From UBA4246 sp045113695 (GTDB taxonomy: Bacteria; Bacillota; Clostridia; Christensenellales; Aristaeellaceae), in assembly GCA_045113695.1 (NCBI GenBank), contig JBGUJG010000068.1:1-18803 (forward strand): a stretch of DNA of 18,803 nt. The letters are read 5' to 3'. The translations under genes were made by a program, and so were the position numbers. Positions 6,836-13,580 of the stretch are shown here, piece after piece. Below the pieces are notes generated by a model. It made no database searches. It worked only from the letters and a program-made list of their open reading frames with translations, and had not been told where the DNA came from. Positions within the stretch are counted from its first letter, which is position 1. The number at the start of each line of letters is the position of its first letter.

Positions 6836-9800
6836 TCACGCTCCTTTCAGATAAGACAGGTATTCGTCGGAGATCACCGCTTTGAAGAGCGGCAGGAAGT
6901 CTTCAAACCGTCTCAGGATTTCCCCCGCCTTTACAGATCCGGTCACATCCCGGTGCATCTGCAGCAATTGCCGCAGTTCCTCCGCCTGTCCCGGCGCAAC
7001 CGGGCAGACGCGCACATGGCCGGCATTGATTTTTTCTTCCAGCGTGCCTTCCTCATCCAGCACCCAGGCGATGCCGCCGGACATGCCTGCGGCGAAGTTG
7101 TCCCCGACAGGGCCCAGCACCGCCACCCGGCCGCCGGTCATATATTCGCAGCCGTGGTCGCCTACGCCTTCCACCACCGCCCGGACGCCCGAATTGCGCA
7201 CGGCAAAGCGTTCACCCGCCCTCCCGGCGATGAAGGCATACCCGGAGGTGGCCCCGTACAGGGCCACATTGCCGATCAGCGTATCCTCCTGCCGCCATAC
7301 GCTGTCCACAGGCGGACAGACGGCCAGGGTGCCGCCGGACAGGCCCTTGCCCAGATAGTCGTTCGCGACGCCGTACAGGGTGATTTCCTGCCCTTCCGGC
7401 AGGAACGCGCCGAAGGACTGGCCGCCGCAGCCCTGGGCCTGGATATGCCGCGCGCCCCGGAGCATGGTGCCGAACGCCCGGTCTGCGGTCGTCAGATGGA
7501 CATGGTCCTGGAAAAGCCTTGCGTCGGTACGCTCCGGCAGGCGGAAGTCGTGTTTTGCCTCCGGACGGTAATGGGTGTTCCTGGCAAAACCAATGAGATC
7601 GGACAGATCGGTTTTCGCGTCCGGCTTCATTTTCAGCAGATCGGTCCGCCCCACCAGTTCGCTGACCGTCCGGGCGCCGAGCCTGGCCATGATGGCCCGC
7701 ATCTGCTCCGCGATAAAGCGCATGAAACGTTCTACATATTCGGGCTTTCCGATAAATCGTTTCCGGAGTTCCGGATTCTGCGTGGCGATGCCGAAAGGAC
7801 AGGTGCCCAGGTGGCATACCCTCATCATCCGGCAGCCCATGGTGATCAGCGGGGCGGTGGCAAAGCCGAACTCTTCCGCGCCCAGCAGCACGGCCACCAT
7901 CACGTCGTGGCCGGACATGAGTTTCCCGTCCGTTTCGAGCGTCACCTTCTGCCGCAGGCGGTTCCGGCACAGAACCTGGTGGGCTTCGGCCAGACCGATC
8001 TCCCAGGGCAGGCCCGCGTGATGGATGGAACTCAGCGGCGCGGCTCCTGTACCTCCCTCGCCGCCGGAAATCAGAATGCCGCCTGCGCCCGCTTTCGCCA
8101 CGCCGCTGGCAATGGTGCCGACGCCCGCGGAGCTGACCAGCTTGACGGTAATCTTCGCCTGTTCATTGGCGCACTGCAGATCATAGATCAGTTCCGCCAG
8201 GTCCTCGATGGAATAAATGTCATGATGGGGCGGCGGGGAAATCAGAGAGATACCGGGCGTTGAGCAGCGGGTTTTTGCCACGCTTTCCGTCACCTTGGCG
8301 CCGGGCAGATGGCCGCCCTCCCCGGGCTTGGCGCCCTGGGCCATTTTGATCTGGATCTCCCGTGCGGACAGCAGATACTCCCGGGTGACCCCGAAACGGC
8401 CGGAAGCCACCTGTTTGATGGCGGAATTGAGGTCCGTCCCGAAGCGTTCCGGCAGTTCCCCGCCTTCGCCGCTGTTGCTTCTGCCGCCCAGGCGGTTCAT
8501 CGCCCGGGCCAGGCATTCGTGTGCCTCCCGGGAGATGGAGCCGTAGCTCATGGCCCCAGTGCGGAAACGCTTCACGATGCTGTCGGCGCTTTCCACTTCA
8601 TCAAGGGGGATTTCCCGGCAGGCGTCATAGCGGAAGTCCAGCATGGACCGGATCGTCCGGGGGCCGTCGTTTTCCACCCGCGCGGCATACCGGTCAAAGA
8701 GATTCCTGCTGTCCGTCCACACCGCCTGCTGCAGCAGATGGATGGTTTCCGGAGAATACAGATGCTCCTCCGTACCTTCCCCGGTGCGCAGCTGATGGGT
8801 TCCGACGCTGGGCAGACCGTCCAATCTGCCCGAAAACGCCGCGTCATGATGGAACCGGCTGTCCGCTTCGATGGTGTTCAGATCCGCCCCGCTCAGGGTA
8901 TGCGGCGTGTTGGTAAAGTATTTTTCCACCAGCTGCCCGTTCAGGCCGACCGCTTCAAACAGCTGGGCGCTCTGATAGGCCTGGAGCGTGGAGACCCCCA
9001 TTTTGGAGGCGATTTTCAGCACTCCGGCCGTCAGGGCACGGTCATAGTCCCGGACGGCATCCTCAGGCGTTTTCCGGATCCGGCCGTTTCTGCACAGGGC
9101 CCGGATGCAGCCGTGCGCCAGATAGGGGTTTACTGCCCTGGCGCCGTAGGCGATCAGCAGGGCAAGATGATGCACGTCCCGCGGCTCCCCGCTTTCCAGG
9201 ACAACGGACACCGCCGTGCGTTTCCTGATCCTGATCAGGTGCTGCTCCAGCGCGGAGACGGCCAGCAGGGAAGGAATCGCCAGATGGTCCGCGTCCACGC
9301 CACGGTCGGACAGGATCAGGATGTTGATCCCGTCCCGGCACGCCTGGTCACAGGCTGAAAAGAAGGCGTTCAGCGCGGAAGCAAGGGAATCCGCCTTCCG
9401 GTACAGCAGCGGTACCGTCCGCACCGAAAAAGCCGGATGCGTCAGGGCACGGATGCGTGCGAGGGCTTCCTCCGTCAGCACCGGCGAGGGCAGTTCCAGC
9501 ACGGTGCAGTTGTCCGGACCGTCCGACAGCAGGTTTCCGTCGTCCCCGATATAGATGGAGCAGTCGGTCTTGACTTCTTCGCGCAGGGCATCGATGGGCG
9601 GGTTGGTCACCTGGGCGAAGCGCTGCCTGAAATAATCGAACAGGACAGGGTGCGTCCCGGAAAACGCCGCCAGCGGCTCGTCCGCGCCCATGGAGCCGAT
9701 GGGTTCGGCTCCGTGTTCCGCCATCGGCAGCAGGATGTTCTGCACGTCCTCCCGGGTGTAGTGAAACGCCCGGCACAGCCGGTTTTCTTCCTCCGGCGGT

Positions 9801-11146
9801 TCGGCCTGACTCCGGGATACGGGCAGGTCCTCCAGGCGGATCAGGCTGTTCATCCATTCCCCGTAGGGTTTTTGACCGGCGTACCGGCTTTTCAGCGCTT
9901 CGCTTTCCAGCAGTTCCCCCGTGCGCGGATCAGCCTCCAGCACGTCGCCGGATCTGAGCTTCCACCGCCGCACGATATGTGCGTTTTCTTCAAACAGGAC
10001 CCCGGCCTCGGAAGACAGGATCAGCCGCCGGTCGTCGGTCAGCGCGCAGCGCAGGGGTCTCAGGCCGTTTCTGTCCAGGGACGCGCAGACCGTATCCCCG
10101 TCCGAATAGAGGATCGCCGCCGGCCCGTCCCAGGGTTCCATCATCGTGGCGTAATAGCGGTACAGATCCCGCCACGGCGTTTCCTGCTTCTGCCCCTGCC
10201 AGGGCTCCGGCAGCAGGACCATCCCCGCCAGCGGCAGGGGAAAACCGTTCATGCAGAGGAATTCCAGCGTGTTGTCCAGCATCTGGCTGTCGCTTCCGTT
10301 CTCGGTGACGACGGGCAGGACCCTGCGCATCTCCTCCCCCATGACCAGCGAACGCATGGTTTCCTCCCGGGCCTTCATGCGGTCGTGATTGCCCCGGATG
10401 GTGTTGATTTCCCCGTTGTGCAGCAGCATCCGCTGCGGATGAGCCTTGCTCCAGGAAGGAAAGGTGTTGGTGGAAAAGCGCGAATGCACCATCGCCAGCT
10501 GCGAGGTATAGCGCACGTCCTGCAGATCGTCATAAAAAGAGCGGAGCTGGGTAACCAGCATCATGCCCTTGTAGACGACGGTCCGGCAGGACAGAGAACA
10601 GATATATGTATCCGTATCCTGTTTTTCAAAGACACGGCGCAGCACGTACAGCCGCCGGTCAAAATCCGCACCGGCGGCAATGCCCGCAGGGCGGGCCAGG
10701 AAGCACTGACGGATCCTCGGCATGGTGCGGCGGGCTCCTGCGCCCAGCTGCGCCGGATGGCAGGGCACGTTCCGCCAGCCCAGGACCGTAAGCCCTTCCG
10801 ACACAGCCAGCTGTTCAAAGATCAGGCCGGCGTTTTCCGCCCCCACTTCATCTTCCGGCAGGAAAAACATCCCCACGCCGTAATCGCCGGGATTGCCCAG
10901 AACGATCCCTTCTTCCCGCGCCCAGGCGGAAAACAGCTCGTGAGGCAGCTGGGTCAGGATGCCCACGCCGTCGCCTGTCGTGCCCGGGGCGTCGCTGCCG
11001 GCCCGGTGGGCCAGGCGCTCCACGACGGACAGCGCCTGGTCCACGGTGCGGTGCGTCGCTTTTCCGTTCAGATCGACGACCGCGCCGACGCCGCAGCTTT
11101 CATGCTCCATTTCTTCCCGGTACAGCGGATAAAGGGGATCACGCAT
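6836..11146 (-). CDS. gltB: Glutamate synthase (NADPH) large subunit
   Basis: GOGAT large subunit, 1436 residues, slightly below the usual 1480-1520. It transfers the glutamine amide to 2-oxoglutarate, giving two glutamates. The N-terminal class II amidotransferase domain starts at Cys18 in HESCGVGAVV, so a 17-residue propeptide must be removed to expose the nucleophile. The FMN-binding synthase barrel includes SYGSISREAHE, KPGEGGHLPG and the stretch ISGGEGGTGAAPL. The [3Fe-4S] ligands are Cys1105, Cys1111 and Cys1116 in GCRMMRVCHLGTCPFG. The C-terminal part is the glycine-rich beta-helix (GGRVAVLGPVGDNFAAGMSGG). GGAGG lies 8 nt before the ATG, within the end of the upstream gene, only 3 nt away. 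In Firmicutes this gene is sometimes called gltA. Confidence 0.97.
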   Translation of the reverse strand: MRDPLYPLYREEMEHESCGVGAVVDLNGKATHRTVDQALSVVERLAHRAGSDAPGTTGDGVGILTQLPHELFSAWAREEGIVLGNPGDYGVGMFFLPEDEVGAENAGLIFEQLAVSEGLTVLGWRNVPCHPAQLGAGARRTMPRIRQCFLARPAGIAAGADFDRRLYVLRRVFEKQDTDTYICSLSCRTVVYKGMMLVTQLRSFYDDLQDVRYTSQLAMVHSRFSTNTFPSWSKAHPQRMLLHNGEINTIRGNHDRMKAREETMRSLVMGEEMRRVLPVVTENGSDSQMLDNTLEFLCMNGFPLPLAGMVLLPEPWQGQKQETPWRDLYRYYATMMEPWDGPAAILYSDGDTVCASLDRNGLRPLRCALTDDRRLILSSEAGVLFEENAHIVRRWKLRSGDVLEADPRTGELLESEALKSRYAGQKPYGEWMNSLIRLEDLPVSRSQAEPPEEENRLCRAFHYTREDVQNILLPMAEHGAEPIGSMGADEPLAAFSGTHPVLFDYFRQRFAQVTNPPIDALREEVKTDCSIYIGDDGNLLSDGPDNCTVLELPSPVLTEEALARIRALTHPAFSVRTVPLLYRKADSLASALNAFFSACDQACRDGINILILSDRGVDADHLAIPSLLAVSALEQHLIRIRKRTAVSVVLESGEPRDVHHLALLIAYGARAVNPYLAHGCIRALCRNGRIRKTPEDAVRDYDRALTAGVLKIASKMGVSTLQAYQSAQLFEAVGLNGQLVEKYFTNTPHTLSGADLNTIEADSRFHHDAAFSGRLDGLPSVGTHQLRTGEGTEEHLYSPETIHLLQQAVWTDSRNLFDRYAARVENDGPRTIRSMLDFRYDACREIPLDEVESADSIVKRFRTGAMSYGSISREAHECLARAMNRLGGRSNSGEGGELPERFGTDLNSAIKQVASGRFGVTREYLLSAREIQIKMAQGAKPGEGGHLPGAKVTESVAKTRCSTPGISLISPPPHHDIYSIEDLAELIYDLQCANEQAKITVKLVSSAGVGTIASGVAKAGAGGILISGGEGGTGAAPLSSIHHAGLPWEIGLAEAHQVLCRNRLRQKVTLETDGKLMSGHDVMVAVLLGAEEFGFATAPLITMGCRMMRVCHLGTCPFGIATQNPELRKRFIGKPEYVERFMRFIAEQMRAIMARLGARTVSELVGRTDLLKMKPDAKTDLSDLIGFARNTHYRPEAKHDFRLPERTDARLFQDHVHLTTADRAFGTMLRGARHIQAQGCGGQSFGAFLPEGQEITLYGVANDYLGKGLSGGTLAVCPPVDSVWRQEDTLIGNVALYGATSGYAFIAGRAGERFAVRNSGVRAVVEGVGDHGCEYMTGGRVAVLGPVGDNFAAGMSGGIAWVLDEEGTLEEKINAGHVRVCPVAPGQAEELRQLLQMHRDVTGSVKAGEILRRFEDFLPLFKAVISDEYLSYLKGA

Positions 11147-11149
11147 GTC

Positions 11150-11686
11150 TTATTCCTCCGTCTCCTTTGACGAGCTGACGATTTTTGCCGCACATTCCGC
11201 CATGCGCATGCCGCGGTTCATGGCCATCTCCTGCAGCAGCCGGTGCGCCTGCGGTTCGGTGATGTGTTCCTTCCGCATCAGGATGTCTTTGGCCTGGCTG
11301 ACGAGTTGTTTTTCCTTGTCTGAGCGCTTCGGCAGGCGCATCTGGTGCAGCTGGGTCAGCATTTCGACCGCGCCGATGACCGCCTGCTGAGAAGTGGGCA
11401 GGGCGATCCGGAAGATCCCGGGCGCCTCGCAGGCTTCCAGCGCGGGCGGCCTGGCAATCAGAAGGATCTGCACCTGATCCCCGTAATCCCAGCAGAGCTC
11501 ATCCGTGCTGCAGCCGGACAGCGGGCCTGCCAGGATCAGCAGCCCGTCGCCGCAGTCGTTCAGGGCGCGCCTCAGTTCCCCCGCGCTGCCGCAGACCCGG
11601 TATACCGGATAGCCGGAGGAGGACAGCAGCCTGCTCATCTGCTGACGGCTCTGCTCCGAGCTCCCGGACAGGACGATCCTGGCCAC
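11150..11686 (-). CDS. ANTAR-domain antiterminator-type regulator with degenerate receiver (NitR-like)
   Basis: A 178-residue protein. Residues about 122-173 form an ANTAR RNA-binding domain: LVSQAKDILMRKEHITEPQAHRLLQEMAMN followed by a second helix pair. The first 115 residues look like a receiver fold but lack the key residues: the strand that should end in the phospho-acceptor Asp reads LLILAGPLSG, and the N-terminal acidic pair and C-terminal Lys are also missing. ANTAR proteins bind RNA hairpins and prevent termination; NitR-like members next to glnA in clostridia act on nitrogen genes (family knowledge). The intrinsic terminator in the glnA leader (13071-13111) is the likely target (inference). 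I chose GTG at 11686 because AGGAGG at 11700-11695 sits 8 nt upstream; the GTG at 11695 overlaps that ribosome binding site. The gene lies 30 nt after glnA and 3 nt before gltB. Confidence 0.85.
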   Translation of the reverse strand: MARIVLSGSSEQSRQQMSRLLSSSGYPVYRVCGSAGELRRALNDCGDGLLILAGPLSGCSTDELCWDYGDQVQILLIARPPALEACEAPGIFRIALPTSQQAVIGAVEMLTQLHQMRLPKRSDKEKQLVSQAKDILMRKEHITEPQAHRLLQEMAMNRGMRMAECAAKIVSSSKETEE

Positions 11687-11716
11687 CGGCCTCACCTCCT
11701 CTTCTGCGTTCTTTGA

Positions 11717-13048
11717 TCAGTACATGACGATATACCGGTCGATCTCCCACTGACTGACGTGGGTGCGGTAAGCGTCCCATTCCTTCTTCTTGCCTTCCAC
11801 GTACTGGGAAAGCACGTGTTCACCCAGGGCACCGCAGATCACATCGTCCGCCTGCAGGCATTCGACCGCTTCCATCAGGGTGCCGGGCAGGCTTCTGATT
11901 CCTTTGGATTCCCGGGCCGCGGCGTCCATGGCGAAGATGTTTTCCGTGATCTCGTCCGGCGGCGTCAGGCCCTTTTCAATGCCGTCCAGGCCGGCGGCCA
12001 GGCAGACCGCCATGTTGAGATACGGGTTGCAGCTGGGGTCCGGGCAGCGCAGCTCCACGCGGGTACCCATGCCGCGGGCGGCGGGAATGCGGATGAGCGC
12101 GCTACGGTTGCTGGCGCTCCAGGCCAGGTAGCACGGCGCTTCATATCCGGGCACCAGGCGCTTGTAGCTGTTGACCAGCGGGTTGGTGACCGCCGCCATG
12201 CCGCGCACATGGGCCAGAATGCCGGCGATAAAGGAGTAAGCCTCTTTGGAAAGCCCCCGCTTGTCGGACGGATCGGCAAACACGTTCTTTCCGTCCTTGA
12301 ACAGGCTCATGTTCGTGTGCATGCCGCTGCCGTTGATGCCGAATACCGGCTTTGGCATGAAAGTGGCGTGCAGGCCGTTCTTCTGGGCCAGCGTCTTGAC
12401 CGCGAGCTTGAAGGTCATGATGTTGTCGGCGGCGGTCAGGGCGTCCGCGTACCGGAAGTCGATCTCATGCTGGCCGGCGGCCACTTCATGGTGGCTGGCC
12501 TCGATCTCAAAGCCCATCTGCTCCAGGCTCATGCAGATCTCGCGCCTCGTGCTTTCCCCGTGATCCAGCGGTCCCAGGTCAAAGTATCCCGCCTCGTCCC
12601 CCGTGGTGGTGGTAGGCCGGCCCTGCCCGTCTGTCTGGAAGAGGAAAAACTCCATTTCCGGCCCGACGTTGAAGGAGTAACCCATGTCCGCCGCTTTTTT
12701 CAGCACCTTCTTGAGCACCCCGCGCGGGTCACCGGCGAAGGGCGTGCCGTCCGGGTTGTAGACGTCGCAGATCAGCCTGGCCACCTTCCCGTGCTGAGGC
12801 CGCCAGGGCAGGATCGCGAAAGTATCCAGATCGGGGCGCAGATACTGGTCGCTCTCGTTGATGCGCACAAAGCCTTCAATGGAGCTGCCGTCGATCATGA
12901 TCTCGTTGTTCACGGCCTTTTCGATCTGGCTGGCAGTGATGGCCACGTTCTTGAGCTGCCCAAAGATATCGGTAAACTGCATGCGGATGAATTCCACATC
13001 ATCTTCCCGCACCATGCGGATAACGTCGTCCTTGCTGTACCTGCTCAT
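11717..13048 (-). CDS. glnA: Glutamine synthetase type I-alpha
   Basis: Makes glutamine from glutamate, ammonia and ATP in a cytoplasmic dodecamer. The product is 443 residues, typical of GSI-alpha. Visible motifs are MIDGSSIEGFVRI (Asp-latch region), NVGPEMEFFLF, HEVAAGQHEIDFRY (metal ligands), GSGMHTNMSLF, and SASNRSALIRIPAARG with RVELRCPDPSCNPY (ATP and glutamate sites). Arg62 in GFVRI matches the residue needed for glutamine feedback inhibition in Bacillus GlnA. The adenylylation loop of GSI-beta is absent: the matching region reads ITENIFAMD, without the target Tyr. AGGAGG lies 7 nt before the ATG. It is the first gene of the leftward operon, behind a consensus promoter and a leader terminator, so attenuation probably sets its expression. 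Confidence 0.97.
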   Translation of the reverse strand: MSRYSKDDVIRMVREDDVEFIRMQFTDIFGQLKNVAITASQIEKAVNNEIMIDGSSIEGFVRINESDQYLRPDLDTFAILPWRPQHGKVARLICDVYNPDGTPFAGDPRGVLKKVLKKAADMGYSFNVGPEMEFFLFQTDGQGRPTTTTGDEAGYFDLGPLDHGESTRREICMSLEQMGFEIEASHHEVAAGQHEIDFRYADALTAADNIMTFKLAVKTLAQKNGLHATFMPKPVFGINGSGMHTNMSLFKDGKNVFADPSDKRGLSKEAYSFIAGILAHVRGMAAVTNPLVNSYKRLVPGYEAPCYLAWSASNRSALIRIPAARGMGTRVELRCPDPSCNPYLNMAVCLAAGLDGIEKGLTPPDEITENIFAMDAAARESKGIRSLPGTLMEAVECLQADDVICGALGEHVLSQYVEGKKKEWDAYRTHVSQWEIDRYIVMY

Positions 13049-13070
13049 GGCGAAACCTCCTCATTCAATC

Positions 13071-13111
13071 AAAAAACAGGCAAACGGAGCTGTTGGACAG
13101 ACTCCCTTGCC
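13071..13111 (-). terminator. Intrinsic terminator (attenuator) in the glnA leader
   Basis: On the minus strand GGCAA (13111-13107) pairs with TTGCC (13083-13079). Inside, GGAG pairs with CTCC and, past one bulged T, CTGT pairs with ACAG around a CCA triloop. That is 13 pairs, followed at once by TGTTTTTT (13078-13071). The hairpin starts about six bases after the predicted start site and ends before the AGGAGG of glnA. It should therefore stop most transcripts before glnA unless it is relieved. The ANTAR protein encoded by the next gene is the natural candidate to do so (inference). Confidence 0.82.
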
Positions 13112-13123
13112 TTGTCTGGCCGG

Positions 13124-13152
13124 ATCATAGCACAGCGCAGCAGGGCTGTCAA
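13124..13152 (-). promoter_or_regulatory. Sigma-70 promoter of the glnA-ANTAR-gltB-gltD-pyrG operon
   Basis: TTGACA (13152-13147), 17-nt spacer, TATGAT (13129-13124) on the minus strand: perfect -35 and five of six matches at -10. The expected start is near 13117, giving a leader of about 70 nt. An imperfect dyad GTCAA/TTGAC (13148-13152 and 13158-13162) covers the -35 and could be an operator. Confidence 0.85.
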
Positions 13153-13219
13153 GCGTTTTGACCCGTTCGGATTGTATTCATGCTGTTTTTTTGATTTCGG
13201 GACGGTTTTCTTCCATAAA

Positions 13220-13247
13220 ATGCAATTTCCGGATTTCAAAATTGCAT
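13220..13247. promoter_or_regulatory. Perfect 9-bp palindrome upstream of the asnB promoter, candidate operator
   Basis: ATGCAATTT (13220-13228) and AAATTGCAT (13239-13247) are exact inverted repeats around a 10-nt spacer. The right arm ends 10 bp before the asnB -35 box, an activator-like position. The glnA -35 lies about 68 bp to the left. It does not match the GlnR/TnrA consensus. The regulator is unknown. Confidence 0.5.
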
Positions 13248-13257
13248 ATTTTCCCTC

Positions 13258-13286
13258 TTGACAGAAAAAGCCGGCGGTGCTATCAT
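13258..13286 (+). promoter_or_regulatory. Sigma-70 promoter of the asnB operon
   Basis: TTGACA (13258-13263), exactly 17 nt, TATCAT (13281-13286). The start site is expected near 13293, just before the T-box leader, giving a leader of about 290 nt before asnB. Confidence 0.85.
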
Positions 13287-13310
13287 GCACCCAATTTCAT
13301 ACGGAAAGCG

Positions 13311-13515
13311 TTGCGGAAGCAAAGTAACCTGAACGGGCGGCATCCAAGAGAGCGGGCGGCGGTGTGAATCCCGTATGAGCCTCCAGGCGAAGAACCCTTC
13401 CAAGTCCAAACCGAACATCCGGCTGATCAGTAGGGGCGGCGTGAACGGCGGCACGTTACAACCCGCCAGGGCTTGACAGAGCCCGGAAAGAGAAGCAAAT
13501 CAGGTGGCACCACGG
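13311..13515 (+). ncRNA. T-box leader reading an Asn (AAC) specifier
   Basis: Stem I is closed by GGAAG (13315-13319) with CTTCC (13397-13401). The specifier loop has AGTA (13323-13326) on the 5' side and GAA-G-AAC-C (13389-13396) on the 3' side, the same layout as GAA-N-specifier in known T-boxes, so the specifier is AAC at 13393-13395 (Asn). AGAGAG (13347-13352) and the apical GGTGTGAA (13361-13368) are also present. Stem III is GGGCT/AGCCC (13469-13473 and 13480-13484). The T-box proper, AGGTGGCACC (from 13502), has bulge TGGC at 13505-13508; its C fits discriminator G73 of tRNA-Asn. Uncharged tRNA-Asn should bind and switch on asnB, the next gene and guaA. Confidence 0.92.
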
Positions 13516-13580
13516 AGCGGCGGCCTTCGTCCTGAAATATCAGAAGACGAATGCCGGCCATATGAACGGAGGTGCTTTTT
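13507..13580 (+). promoter_or_regulatory. T-box expression platform (terminator or ribosome-site mask) before asnB
   Basis: GCACC inside the T-box (13507-13511) can pair with GGTGC (13571-13575), which is followed by TTTTT (13576-13580) directly against the asnB ATG and overlaps its Shine-Dalgarno GGAGG (13568-13572). Between them is a stable hairpin, TTCGTC/GACGAA (13526-13531 and 13546-13551) with inner CTGA/TCAG. This off-state would both hide the ribosome site and look like a terminator, and it excludes the antiterminator fold. The choice between the two mechanisms is inference. Confidence 0.5.

Noticed and set aside
3866..6885. Long rightward frames of 641 and 480 codons opposite pyrG and gltD
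   Set aside because: They are antisense shadows of well-identified enzymes, caused by GC-rich codon bias; no ribosome sites or family motifs.
13109..13120. GCC-AGACAA-GGC hexaloop as an ANTAR target hairpin
   Set aside because: The loop has A at position 1 but not G at position 4, and its 5' arm lies upstream of the likely start site, so it would not be in the RNA.
13060..13260. GlnR/TnrA-type operator (TGTNA-N7-TNACA)
   Set aside because: No match with acceptable spacing was found in the divergent region on either strand.
6953..13261. Long rightward frames (436, 349, 577 and 500 codons) opposite gltB, the ANTAR gene and glnA
   Set aside because: Same reason: antisense to conserved genes and low-complexity in composition.
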